Source of the DNA: JBDRGX01 sp043817485 [NCBI: bacterium]
GTDB taxonomy: Bacteria > JBDRGX01
Direction of reading: 5' to 3'
Length of the DNA: 14,321 nt
Assembly (NCBI GenBank): GCA_043817485.1
Contig: JBDRGX010000032.1
Coordinates: 1-14,321, forward strand
Positions 7,569 through 14,270 of the stretch are shown piece by piece (position 1 is the first letter of the stretch; the number at the start of each line of letters is the position of its first letter). The translations under genes and the position numbers were made by a program. Below the pieces are notes generated by a model, which searched no databases, was not told where the DNA came from, and worked only from the letters and a program-made list of their open reading frames with translations.

Positions 7569-7794
7569 AATTTCCCTGCATAAATGAAGGAGTAATTGGC
7601 ACTCACAAATAAATTTTTAACAAATGAAGCTTTTTACAAAATAAACTGAATTTTTTTTATCAAAATATTTATTATTTTTAACGACAATTTATTTTTGCAG
7701 TAAATTGCGTGTAATTTTTTAATGTAATTTGATTTAAAAAAAATATACAAATCAACAATATTCAATTATTTGAATAATTATGGAGTTTAAAAAA

Positions 7795-8592
7795 ATGAAG
7801 ATAAATTTTACTAAAATGTCTGGAACAGGAAATGATTTTATTATTTTTGATAATAGAAAAAAAATAAAAAAATTGATTGATGCATCTTTTATTAAAAAAC
7901 TTTGTGAAAGAAAAAGAGGTATTGGTGCTGATGGCATAATTTTATTAGAAAAAACAAAAACAGATGAATTTAAAATGAGAATATTTAATCCCGATGGAAA
8001 TGAAGTAGAAATGTGTGGAAATGGGGCTCGATGTTTTGTTTTTTGGTTAAAAAAAAATCTTCTTATTAAAGATAAAGTTTCTTTTGTAACAAAAGCTGGT
8101 ATTTTGCAAGCAGAAATTAAAAATAAATTAATTAAATTAAAAATGACTTCTCCTCAAAATATAATTCCAGAAATAAAATTGAAAAAAGATCTAAAAGTTT
8201 CTTTTGTAAATACTGGTGTTCCTCATACAGTTATTTTAACAAATAATCTTCAAGAAACAAATGTAATTGAATTAGGAAAATTTGTTCGTTATCATCAAAA
8301 ATTTCAACCAAATGGAACTAATGTAAATTTTATTACAGTTAAAGATGAACATACTTTATATATTCGAACTTATGAAAGAGGAGTAGAAAATGAAACATTA
8401 TCTTGTGGTACTGGAATAGTTGCAAGTGTTATTATTTCGGATGTTTTGAAATATATTAATTCTCCAGTAAAAGTTCATACTTTTGGTGGAGATATTTTAA
8501 AAGTATATTTTGAAAAAGAAAAAAATACTTATATTAATGTTTATTTAGAAGGACAAGCAGAAATAATTTATGAAGGACAAATTATAATATAA
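7795..8592 (+). CDS. dapF: Diaminopimelate epimerase
   Basis: A 265-residue epimerase converting LL- to meso-diaminopimelate for lysine and peptidoglycan, by a two-cysteine mechanism in the cytoplasm. The two symmetric halves each supply one cysteine: Cys74 in EMCGNGARC and Cys204 in LSCGTG. Other family marks are MSGTGNDF near the N-terminus, IGADG, FNPDGNE and GVPHTV. An in-frame ATG exists 15 bases earlier at 7780 but lacks a ribosome binding site; the GGAG that follows it (7782-7785) is correctly spaced nine bases from the ATG at 7795, and the family N-terminus (MKINFTKMSGTGND) begins there. dapA follows after 24 bases. The 226 bases upstream contain no gene and only a short inverted repeat (ATTCAA/TTGAAT, 7760-7775). 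Confidence 0.94.
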   Translation: MKINFTKMSGTGNDFIIFDNRKKIKKLIDASFIKKLCERKRGIGADGIILLEKTKTDEFKMRIFNPDGNEVEMCGNGARCFVFWLKKNLLIKDKVSFVTKAGILQAEIKNKLIKLKMTSPQNIIPEIKLKKDLKVSFVNTGVPHTVILTNNLQETNVIELGKFVRYHQKFQPNGTNVNFITVKDEHTLYIRTYERGVENETLSCGTGIVASVIISDVLKYINSPVKVHTFGGDILKVYFEKEKNTYINVYLEGQAEIIYEGQIII

Positions 8593-8616
8593 ATTTAAAA
8601 AATAGGAGATAAAATT

Positions 8617-9489
8617 ATGTTTAAAGGATCAATGGTTGCTTTAGTTACGCCTTTTAATCAAGAAAAAATTGATGAAGAAAAAATTAAGAATTTAGTTAAT
8701 TTTCATCTTGAAAATAAAACAGATGGAATTGTTCCTTGTGGCACTACTGGAGAATCTCCAACTCTTTCTTTTGAAGAACATGAAAGAGTTATTGAAATAG
8801 TTGTACAAGCTGTAAATAAAAAAATCCCAGTAATTGCTGGAACTGGTGGTAATAATACAAAGGAAGCGATTACTTTAACTAAGTTTGCTAAAAAAATTGG
8901 TTGTGATGGTGCTTTAATAGTAGTTCCTTATTATAATAAACCTACTCAAAAAGGACTTTATGAACATTATAAAAAAATTGCTGAAGAAGTAGATATTCCA
9001 ATTATTCTTTATAATATTCCAGGTCGTACTGGTATTAATATGATTCCAGAAACAGTTGCTAAACTCTCTCAAATAAAAAATATTGTTGGAATAAAAGAAG
9101 CATCTGGAAGTATTTCTCAAGTAGCAGAAGTAATTTCAATTTGTCCAAAAAATTTTGTTGTTTTTTCTGGGGATGATAATATGACTTTACCTTTATTGGC
9201 ATTAGGAGGTAAAGGTGTTATTTCAGTAGTTGCTAATATAATTCCACAAGAAATTCATGATATGATTGAAAATTGGGAAAAAGGAAATATTCAAAAAGCA
9301 CAAGAAATCTTTTATAAGTTTTTACCTTTATGTAATTCTATGTTTTTTGAAACAAATCCTATTCCAGTTAAAACTGCAATGTTTTTAATGAAAAAAATTT
9401 CTGATGAAATACGATTACCATTATGTAAAATGGAAACTGAAAATATAACGAAATTAGAAAATGTATTAAAAAAATATAATTTAATATAA
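8617..9489 (+). CDS. dapA: 4-hydroxy-tetrahydrodipicolinate synthase
   Basis: A 290-residue Schiff-base TIM-barrel aldolase that condenses pyruvate with aspartate semialdehyde, the first step of the diaminopimelate/lysine branch. Active-site residues are all present: Lys160 in GIKEASG forms the Schiff base; Tyr132 (LYNIPGRTG), Thr44 (CGTTGESPT) and Tyr106 (VPYYNKPT) form the proton relay; Arg137 binds the semialdehyde carboxylate. The length equals the usual 290-300. AGGAG precedes the start at a normal distance. With dapF it forms a two-gene operon holding the first and last steps before the meso product. The E1/E2 complex upstream uses the same substrate, pyruvate, but no direct link is shown. 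It is convergent with nrdD. Confidence 0.95.
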   Translation: MFKGSMVALVTPFNQEKIDEEKIKNLVNFHLENKTDGIVPCGTTGESPTLSFEEHERVIEIVVQAVNKKIPVIAGTGGNNTKEAITLTKFAKKIGCDGALIVVPYYNKPTQKGLYEHYKKIAEEVDIPIILYNIPGRTGINMIPETVAKLSQIKNIVGIKEASGSISQVAEVISICPKNFVVFSGDDNMTLPLLALGGKGVISVVANIIPQEIHDMIENWEKGNIQKAQEIFYKFLPLCNSMFFETNPIPVKTAMFLMKKISDEIRLPLCKMETENITKLENVLKKYNLI

Positions 9490-9512
9490 TTAATTTTAAA
9501 TTTTGTATATGA

Positions 9513-9540
9513 TGAACCGATGATTTAAATCGTCGGTTCA
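9513..9540. terminator. Hairpin between convergent dapA and nrdD
   Basis: TGAACCGATGA and TCGTCGGTTCA form an 11-bp stem (one G:T) around TTTAAA. The hairpin is the most GC-rich element of this gap and lies 23 bases past dapA and 31 bases past nrdD. Neither strand has a T-run directly after it; on the plus strand seven T follow about 16 bases later. It may stop both transcripts or protect their 3' ends. Confidence 0.5.
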
Positions 9541-9571
9541 AGGTAAATGAAAAACATTTTTTTACAGTAAT

Positions 9572-11974
9572 TTAAGATAAATTAGTTCTATATCTATCAT
9601 TCAACTCGCCTTTTTTACCTTTATTCCAACCAGATATTTTAGAAAAATATCCAGTAATTCGAGTAATTCCATCTACTTTATCAGAATTACAATATTCACA
9701 AACTTCTTTTAATCCACGCATTAATTTAAAACAACTATTACAAGAAGTAAATTCTGGAGAAAAAGCAATTTGAGCATTTTGAGTATTTTTAAAAGTTTTA
9801 GTTACAAAATCAGCTATAGATCCTGCATCTGGACGACTATCTGCAATCCAAATATGCGAAAGAGCTCCAGCTTCTATTAATGGATGAAAAATTCCTTCTG
9901 TTTGTATTCTTTCAATTGGAGAAATTGGATGAGAAATATTTAGATAAGTAGAATTAGTATAATATATATTCTCAGTTTTCATATCACCTTTTATAATTGG
10001 TTTACTTTGTTCTGTAAAATATTCTAAATCTAATTTAGCTAAACGATAAGCAGTACTTTCTGCTGGAGTTTGCTCTAAAACAAATTTCATTTTATATTTT
10101 TCTGATAATTTTTTTAAAGCCAAATTAATGTAAGCAATAATTTTTATTCCAAATTTTAACATTTCTTTTGAAGCATGTAATTCTTTTCCTAAATGATACT
10201 CAACCATTTCATTTAATCCGAGAATTCCAATAAGAAAACTTGCTTTTTCCATTCTAATATATCTTTTTCCTTCATGTTTTGCTGCTAAAAGTGCTAAAGG
10301 CCCTTTATCTTCTAATAAAAGTAATTTTTCAATAAACCTTTTCTTTTGTATATGTGCTTTAACAGATAATTCTAAATATTCATCTAATTTTTGAAATAGT
10401 TTTTGTTCATCATGATTTGCAATATAAGCAACTCGAGGTAAATTTAAAGTAACATTTTGTAAAGCACAAAATCTCATATTCCAAGGAGTTTTTGCATCTT
10501 CAATATCAGATTGTTCTAATTTAAAACTTAATCTACAACATTCACTTACTTTCATTGTTTCACCACGATCAAAAACAAAATAAGTATTTCCTTTTTCACT
10601 TGCTACCTCTGAAATATGAAGAAGAAAATCTTGATGTCCTGGAGTTTTAAAAAACTTTTCAGTAATATGAACTAATGGTTTAGGAAAGAAAAAAGGTCTT
10701 CCAGATGCATCACCTTCTTTATAAACATCAAACAATGCCCAAAGAAATTTTCTTGATTCATTAGCATAATCTTTATAACATTTTCCAGTATATTCACCTC
10801 CTGGCCCAATTGCTAATGTATTTTCAAAATGTTTAGGAATTTCCCAATATAAATTGATGTCTGAAAAAATTGCTTGTCCACCTCTTGCTACTGATTGCTG
10901 AGAATATTCAAAAATTAACATTTGAGCTAATTGTTTTAAATCTCTATCTGAAAGACCTACTAAAAAAGGTGCAAAAAAAATATTTACAGCATCCCATCCA
11001 ATAGCTCCAGCAAAATGTCCTTGAAGAGCTGCTGAAAATTTAACCATATGAGCCAACAAAGTTTCAGGATGTTTGGCTGGTTTAGTAATAGATAAGGAAT
11101 TAGGCATAGTTAAACCAAATTTTTTAATAAACTCTAATGATTGTCCAGAACAATAAGGTCTTGAAATAAAACCTAAGTCATGAATATGAATATCGCCCTT
11201 AATATGAGCATCTGCAACATCTTGAGAAAAAACTTTTATTAAAGCATATTGTTTATTTATGGCTTCTGCTAAAGTCATATTAATGGCTTCTGGATTATGA
11301 GGAATATTTGCATTTTCTTTATTAGCATCAAAAATAATTTGCTCTACATCATAAAGAGGAACACCTAAACGAGTATGTTTTTTTCTTGCTTCTTCTAAAC
11401 CATATTCTATTAATTTAACATCAACCAATTCTCTAATTAAAGAAGAAGTAATTACTTTAATATTTGATTTTATAATTTGTTTTTCTACTTCTAAGCTTAT
11501 TTGTGTAGCTAATTCAGAAGGAATATTAGCTTCTTTAATTAAAACATCTATAATTCTATTTCTATTCCATTCGGCAATACCTTCATTCTTTCTTACAAAA
11601 AGTGAAAAATCTGTAATATCTGTTTTTTCAAGAGATTTTTTTTTGGTATTATCTTTTGTATTTCGTAAATTATTTCTGTTATTTCTATAAAGTATAAATG
11701 ATTTAGCTGTTTTTGCATGACCTGTTTCAATTAAAACTTTTTCTATTGCATCTTGAATTTCTTCTACATTTGGAATATAATCATTATATTTGCTATACAA
11801 ATATTGAATAACCATATCTGTTAATTCTTCTGATTTTTGTATATTTTCTCCACCTACAGATTTAGCAGCTGCAAAAATTGCATTAGTAATTTTTTTTCGA
11901 TCAAACTCAATAATTCGACCATCTCTTTTATGAATAAGAGTAAATGAGTTATTCATATTTTTTGCTTTAATCAT
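9572..11974 (-). CDS. nrdD: Anaerobic (class III) ribonucleoside-triphosphate reductase
   Basis: An 800-residue glycyl-radical enzyme that reduces ribonucleotides to deoxyribonucleotides in the absence of oxygen. Two ATP-cone regulatory domains come first (about 11-101, HKRDGRIIEFDRKKI; about 122-212, VRKNEGIAEWNRNRI). The catalytic barrel contains GDIHIHDLGF, Cys275 (PYCSGQSL) and Cys479-Cys480 (SECCRLSF), probable radical-chemistry cysteines by family position. Near the end, Cys745, Cys748, Cys759 and Cys762 form the zinc site, and Gly775 in RITGYFS is the radical glycine. Two ATP cones make it longer than the E. coli enzyme (about 710). CGGAGAA precedes the start at eight bases. The activating enzyme NrdG, which must install the radical, is not adjacent. 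NrdR-type boxes lie upstream. Its loss of activity in air is a family property. Confidence 0.95.
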   Translation of the reverse strand: MIKAKNMNNSFTLIHKRDGRIIEFDRKKITNAIFAAAKSVGGENIQKSEELTDMVIQYLYSKYNDYIPNVEEIQDAIEKVLIETGHAKTAKSFILYRNNRNNLRNTKDNTKKKSLEKTDITDFSLFVRKNEGIAEWNRNRIIDVLIKEANIPSELATQISLEVEKQIIKSNIKVITSSLIRELVDVKLIEYGLEEARKKHTRLGVPLYDVEQIIFDANKENANIPHNPEAINMTLAEAINKQYALIKVFSQDVADAHIKGDIHIHDLGFISRPYCSGQSLEFIKKFGLTMPNSLSITKPAKHPETLLAHMVKFSAALQGHFAGAIGWDAVNIFFAPFLVGLSDRDLKQLAQMLIFEYSQQSVARGGQAIFSDINLYWEIPKHFENTLAIGPGGEYTGKCYKDYANESRKFLWALFDVYKEGDASGRPFFFPKPLVHITEKFFKTPGHQDFLLHISEVASEKGNTYFVFDRGETMKVSECCRLSFKLEQSDIEDAKTPWNMRFCALQNVTLNLPRVAYIANHDEQKLFQKLDEYLELSVKAHIQKKRFIEKLLLLEDKGPLALLAAKHEGKRYIRMEKASFLIGILGLNEMVEYHLGKELHASKEMLKFGIKIIAYINLALKKLSEKYKMKFVLEQTPAESTAYRLAKLDLEYFTEQSKPIIKGDMKTENIYYTNSTYLNISHPISPIERIQTEGIFHPLIEAGALSHIWIADSRPDAGSIADFVTKTFKNTQNAQIAFSPEFTSCNSCFKLMRGLKEVCEYCNSDKVDGITRITGYFSKISGWNKGKKGELNDRYRTNLS

Positions 11975-12017
11975 TTAGTTTTCTCCGTTGTTTTTATTTA
12001 TAAAAATTTTTATAAAT

Positions 12018-12065
12018 ATACTTGATATTGGGCATTGGAATTAAAATAGATACAATATATAGTTT
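12018..12065. promoter_or_regulatory. Tandem NrdR boxes upstream of nrdD
   Basis: Box 1, ATACAATATATAGTTT (12050-12065), matches the NrdR consensus acaCwAtATaTwGtgt at 14 of 16 positions, including the whole ten-base core. Box 2, ATACTTGATATTGGGC (12018-12033), matches at 11 of 16, eight of ten in the core. Their starts are 32 bases apart with a 16-base gap, the three-helical-turn spacing known for NrdR operators. Box 2 is 44 bases from the nrdD start and box 1 sits inside the likely promoter. Repression by ATP/dATP-bound NrdR is inferred from this match. Confidence 0.7.
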
Positions 12066-12074
12066 TTTTGTCAA
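12046..12074 (-). promoter_or_regulatory. nrdD promoter
   Basis: On the minus strand a perfect TTGACA (12074-12069) is followed after 16 bases by TATCTA, the best -10 candidate. NrdR box 1 occupies most of the spacer, as expected of a repressor site. The -10 match is weak, so the exact start is uncertain. Confidence 0.5.
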
Positions 12075-12084
12075 GATTTTTTTA

Positions 12085-12155
12085 AAAATTGTTAGTTGGT
12101 TGATGACCCCATATGGGAACCACCATTTTTCTCTCTTTTCTGAGAGATTATAGCA
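12085..12155 (-). promoter_or_regulatory. Second minus-strand promoter and structured leader or small RNA
   Basis: On the minus strand TGCTATAAT (12155-12147) is a perfect extended -10. The expected transcript starts near 12140 (GAAAAGAGAG), then contains a GC-richer stretch that can pair TGGTT with AACCA around CCCATATGGG, then AATTTTT. A 14-codon frame, starting ATGGTGGTTCCC and ending with TAA, overlaps it after a purine-rich leader. It may be an upstream nrdD promoter with a leader, a small RNA or a leader peptide; I do not recognise the fold as a known riboswitch. Confidence 0.4.
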
Positions 12156-12471
12156 TATTATTTTATTTTTTAAAATATTTTTTATCTATTTTTATTTTTA
12201 CTAATTTCTCTTATTTTTTTAAAATATTTTTTTTCATAAACTTTAATTTTTTGTATACCATATACTTTTCCTTTTACAATATTCTTACATTCATTAGATT
12301 TTTAATTTTTTGATTCACTTGGAAAACAGAAAATAAAAAAAAATTTCAAATTTATTAAGTTTTTTTGGAAAAAATATCTAAAATAATTTTACTAAAATGA
12401 AATAAAACAAAATAATTTTTTTAAAATTTTTAAAATGAAAAATAAAAATTAAAATTTTTTAGTTAAGTTTA
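12156..12471. other. AT-rich stretch without a supported gene
   Basis: Long A and T runs dominate. A 66-codon frame covering 12113-12313 encodes only Phe/Ile/Leu-rich sequence, has no ribosome binding site, and starts inside the CCCATATGGG palindrome, so it is rejected. I see no RNA gene, repeat or conserved motif here. Confidence 0.6.
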
Positions 12472-12497
12472 TTGACAAAAAAAAAAAAAGTTATAGA
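12472..12497 (+). promoter_or_regulatory. Possible promoter of the bS22-like/tRNA/HU cluster
   Basis: TTGACA (12472-12477) is followed by a run of 13 A (12477-12489), G, and TTATAGA. If TATAGA (12492-12497) is the -10, the spacer is 14 bases, shorter than normal, and the A-run fills most of it. Confidence 0.35.
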
Positions 12498-12551
12498 AAA
12501 AGCAATAATTATTTTTTGTAGATAAATTAATTTTTAGGAGGGTTTTAAAAA

Positions 12552-12647
12552 ATGCCTTGTGGACGAAAAAGAAAAAAGCATAAAATAAATACACATAAAA
12601 GAAAAAAAAGAAAAAGAGCTAATAGACATAAGAAAAAGAAAATTTAA
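12552..12647 (+). CDS. Small basic ribosomal protein, mS38/bS22 family (AURKAIP1/COX24 domain)
   Basis: A 31-residue protein starting MPCGRKRKKHKINTHKRKK. Of its residues, 21 are Lys, Arg or His. The start MPCG-(K/R)-KRK-x-HK-x-x-THKRKKR and the end RHKKK match the short bacterial proteins annotated with the AURKAIP1/COX24 domain, related to mitochondrial mS38 and actinobacterial bS22, which bind rRNA in the small ribosomal subunit. A strong AGGAGGG lies nine bases upstream. The tRNA-Phe gene begins eight bases after the stop, consistent with co-transcription and with a translation role. Such short genes are often missed by gene finders. Family assignment is by recognition of the signature; the exact ribosomal position is from relatives. 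Confidence 0.85.
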   Translation: MPCGRKRKKHKINTHKRKKRKRANRHKKKKI

Positions 12648-12655
12648 TTAATTTT

Positions 12656-12728
12656 GCCGAGATAGCTCAGTAGGTAGAGCGAGGGACTGAAAATCCCTGC
12701 GTCCCCAGTTCAATTCTGGGTCTCGGCA
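12656..12728 (+). tRNA. tRNA-Phe (anticodon GAA)
   Basis: A complete 73-base cloverleaf. The acceptor stem GCCGAGA pairs with TCTCGGC; the D-arm is GCTC/GAGC; the anticodon stem AGGGA/TCCCT encloses CTGAAAA with GAA at 12689-12691; the five-base variable loop is GCGTC; and the T-arm CCCAG/CTGGG encloses TTCAATT. The discriminator is A, and CCA is not encoded (CTT follows), so CCA must be added after transcription. Confidence 0.97.
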
Positions 12729-12793
12729 CTTTTGAAATTTAAATTTATTATTCCATATTTTTTGTGGGATAAAACTAAGGAGGTATTAAGATT

Positions 12794-13075
12794 ATGAATA
12801 AATCTGAATTAGTAGAAAAAATTGGAGCTATTGGAATTACTAAAAAACAAGCAGAAGACTCATTAAATGCAACGCTTGAAGCTATTACCAATGCTTTAAA
12901 AAAAGGTGATTCTGTAACACTTGTTGGTTTTGGAACATTTAAAGTAGTTAAAAGAGCAGCTCGAGTTGGTATCAATCCATCTACTCGTGAAAAAATGAAA
13001 ATTCCTGCAAAAAAAGTTCCTAAATTTAGTGCTGGCAAATCTTTAAAAAGTATTATTGCTGGTTCAAAAAAATAG
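12794..13075 (+). CDS. hup: DNA-binding protein HU
   Basis: A 93-residue histone-like protein of the HU/IHF family that bends and compacts DNA as a dimer. The N-terminal helices (MNKSELVEKI to about 38) form the dimer core. The beta-arm region contains VGFGTFKVVKRAARVG (44-59) and the intercalating-proline segment INPSTREKMKIPA (60-72), followed by the HU ending PKFSAGKSLK. Length and motifs are typical. AGGAGGT lies nine bases upstream. It follows tRNA-Phe by 65 bases and is closed by a strong terminator, so it may be transcribed with the small ribosomal protein gene and the tRNA. HU rather than IHF is favoured by sequence and length, but these are close. Confidence 0.95.
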   Translation: MNKSELVEKIGAIGITKKQAEDSLNATLEAITNALKKGDSVTLVGFGTFKVVKRAARVGINPSTREKMKIPAKKVPKFSAGKSLKSIIAGSKK

Positions 13076-13091
13076 ATAGAAAATAATTTTT

Positions 13092-13128
13092 AAAAAACCT
13101 GCTATATTTATAATATAGTAGGTTTTTT
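13092..13128 (+). terminator. Intrinsic terminator after HU
   Basis: AAAAAACCTGCTATAT pairs with ATATAGTAGGTTTTTT across a TTATA loop: a 16-bp stem with one G:T pair. The six-T run, which also forms the base of the stem, is followed by ATTT. It starts 16 bases past the HU stop. The symmetric A-run could let it act on the opposite strand too. Confidence 0.85.
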
Positions 13129-13138
13129 ATTTAATATC

Positions 13139-13165
13139 AAGTCGCATTTAAAGGAATAGTAATAA
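13139..13165. repeat. Remnant related to the element at 1-118
   Basis: AAGTCGCATTTAAAGGAATA and the next bases resemble the minus-strand reading of 114 down to 91 (AAGTTGCATTTAAAATGATA), with similar TAATAA following. The similarity then ends. It looks like a truncated copy. Confidence 0.35.
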
Positions 13166-13211
13166 TTAAATTTGAATATTGAAACAATAAAAAAAAGAAA
13201 ATTTGTAGCAC

Positions 13212-13365
13212 AAAATTCGAAATAAATTTTAAACCCAAATGAACAAAACAGATTTTGTTTAGAATATTTATATTTTGGTCATTTGGATTTGTTTCGTATT
13301 TCGAAATTTTCTTTTTATTTCATATTTCGAATTTGGATAGTTTGCAACATTTTATTTTTGATGGC
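13212..13365. repeat. Dispersed AT-rich repeat, copy 2, with internal inverted repeat
   Basis: Left-arm blocks AAAATTCGAAATA (13212-13224) and CCCAAATGAACAAAAC (13234-13249) are matched in inverse order by TTTTGGTCATTTGG (13273-13286) and TATTTCGAAATTTT (13297-13310), giving a large imperfect stem. Segments 13271-13313 match 2440-2480 in inverse orientation, and 13338-13365 matches 2806-2833 directly. The apparent N-terminal extension of the next gene is made of this repeat. Confidence 0.65.
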
Positions 13366-13387
13366 AACTTTGTATAAGGAGTTATTT

Positions 13388-14128
13388 TTGACAATTATTC
13401 AAGAACAATTATTTTTATTGAAACTTCACTTTAGAAAATGTTTTTTTGATATTTATGATAATTTAGGAACATCTATTTGTTTTAATTTTTTTTGGAGTTT
13501 TCTTTTTTTTCCTTGTTTTTTTTTATTACTTTTAAATAAAAATATATTACTAAAAACTACTAATTTTCTTCTTATTGAATATCCTATTACTGGTATTTTA
13601 TTTTATAATATTAGATTGTTAATTAAAGAAGAAAAAAATATTCAAATTAAATTTTTTATTGAAAATTTTAAAAAATATTTTTGGAAAAGTATTTTTTTAT
13701 TTTTAATTTACTTTTTTGCCTTTTTCTTATTTAAAATAAATTTTCAATTTTTTCAAACTTCTGTTGGAATAAATAAATTCATTTCAATAATTAATTTATT
13801 TGTTATATGTTTTTTTATTTTTATTCAAAATTATACATTTCCTTTAATGACTTTGAATTTTACAATGAAAAATATTTTTAAATATGCTATCTATTTAAGT
13901 TTAAATAATTTCTTTTTTACTTTTTGTATTTGGATGCAAAATGTAGCTATTCTTTTATTTACGAGTTTTACTGTTCTTGGATTATTATTAATAGGAATAA
14001 GTATTGTTGTTATTTCTCAATTAAATAGTTTAGCCATTCTTTTAAATAAGTATCAAAATATTTCTTATTTAGAAGAAAAATATTATCGTAAAATAAAAGA
14101 ACTTTGGAAACCATGGGGAAAACAATAA
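13388..14128 (+). CDS. Multi-pass membrane protein of unknown function (DUF624/YesL-like pattern)
   Basis: I do not recognise this gene with certainty. From the TTG at 13388 it encodes 246 residues, extremely rich in Phe, Ile and Leu. Hydrophobic segments at about 28-50, 58-75, 100-117, 131-150 and 186-212, with a weaker one at 163-180, suggest five or six membrane helices and a charged C-terminal tail (YLEEKYYRKIKELWKPW). The layout DNLGTSICFNFFWSF, then PITGILFYNIRLLIKEEKN, then FFIENFKKYFWKS resembles the DUF624/YesL pattern, but this is tentative. The TTG is chosen because AAGGAG (13376-13381) sits six bases before it. An upstream ATG at 13361 has no ribosome binding site, and the longer frame from 13283 runs through repeat DNA. 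It is monocistronic, with a hairpin overlapping its stop. Confidence 0.65.
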   Translation: MTIIQEQLFLLKLHFRKCFFDIYDNLGTSICFNFFWSFLFFPCFFLLLLNKNILLKTTNFLLIEYPITGILFYNIRLLIKEEKNIQIKFFIENFKKYFWKSIFLFLIYFFAFFLFKINFQFFQTSVGINKFISIINLFVICFFIFIQNYTFPLMTLNFTMKNIFKYAIYLSLNNFFFTFCIWMQNVAILLFTSFTVLGLLLIGISIVVISQLNSLAILLNKYQNISYLEEKYYRKIKELWKPWGKQ

Positions 14129-14156
14129 CTTTTTTAGCAAAATAAGTTATTGTTTT
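14119..14156 (+). terminator. Hairpin terminator overlapping the membrane protein stop codon
   Basis: AAAACAATAACTT pairs perfectly with AAGTTATTGTTTT (13 bp) across a 12-base loop whose TTTT and AAAA can extend it. The stop codon lies inside the left arm. Only the four T of the stem and AATTATT follow, so termination may be moderate. Confidence 0.6.
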
Positions 14157-14205
14157 AATTATTAAATATTAAAACAAATCATTTTTTTCTGTTGTTACTT
14201 TGTCA

Positions 14206-14270
14206 ATATGTTAATTTTTTACTACGTGAAAATGTTAATTTTTTAGATTGAAAAATTAACATATTTTCAC
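14206..14270. repeat. Direct and inverted TGTTAATTTTTT repeats
   Basis: ATATGTTAATTTTTT (14206-14220) is followed 24 bases on by AAATGTTAATTTTTT (14230-14244), and AAAAATTAACATATTTTCAC (14251-14270) is its inverse. GTGAAAATGTTAATTTTT and this inverse form an inverted repeat with a two-base bulge. Repeated short motifs at such spacing are seen at ends of IS21-family elements and at operator clusters. The window ends 51 bases later in TATAGGA, which may begin a ribosome binding site of a gene just outside. Confidence 0.5.

Noticed and set aside
7760-7775. ATTCAA/TTGAAT inverted repeat as a dapF operator
   Set aside because: A six-bp AT palindrome is expected often by chance in DNA of this composition, and no known operator matches it.
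7780-7794. Upstream ATG as the dapF start
   Set aside because: It lacks a ribosome binding site, and the GGAG just after it serves the ATG at 7795, where the family N-terminus begins.
12113-12313. 66-codon hydrophobic reading frame
   Set aside because: It starts inside the CCCATATGGG palindrome without a ribosome binding site, and its Phe/Ile/Leu content is what T-rich DNA gives by chance.
12775-13038. Minus-strand frame opposite HU
   Set aside because: It is a shadow of the HU gene in another frame, with no start signal and no recognisable family.
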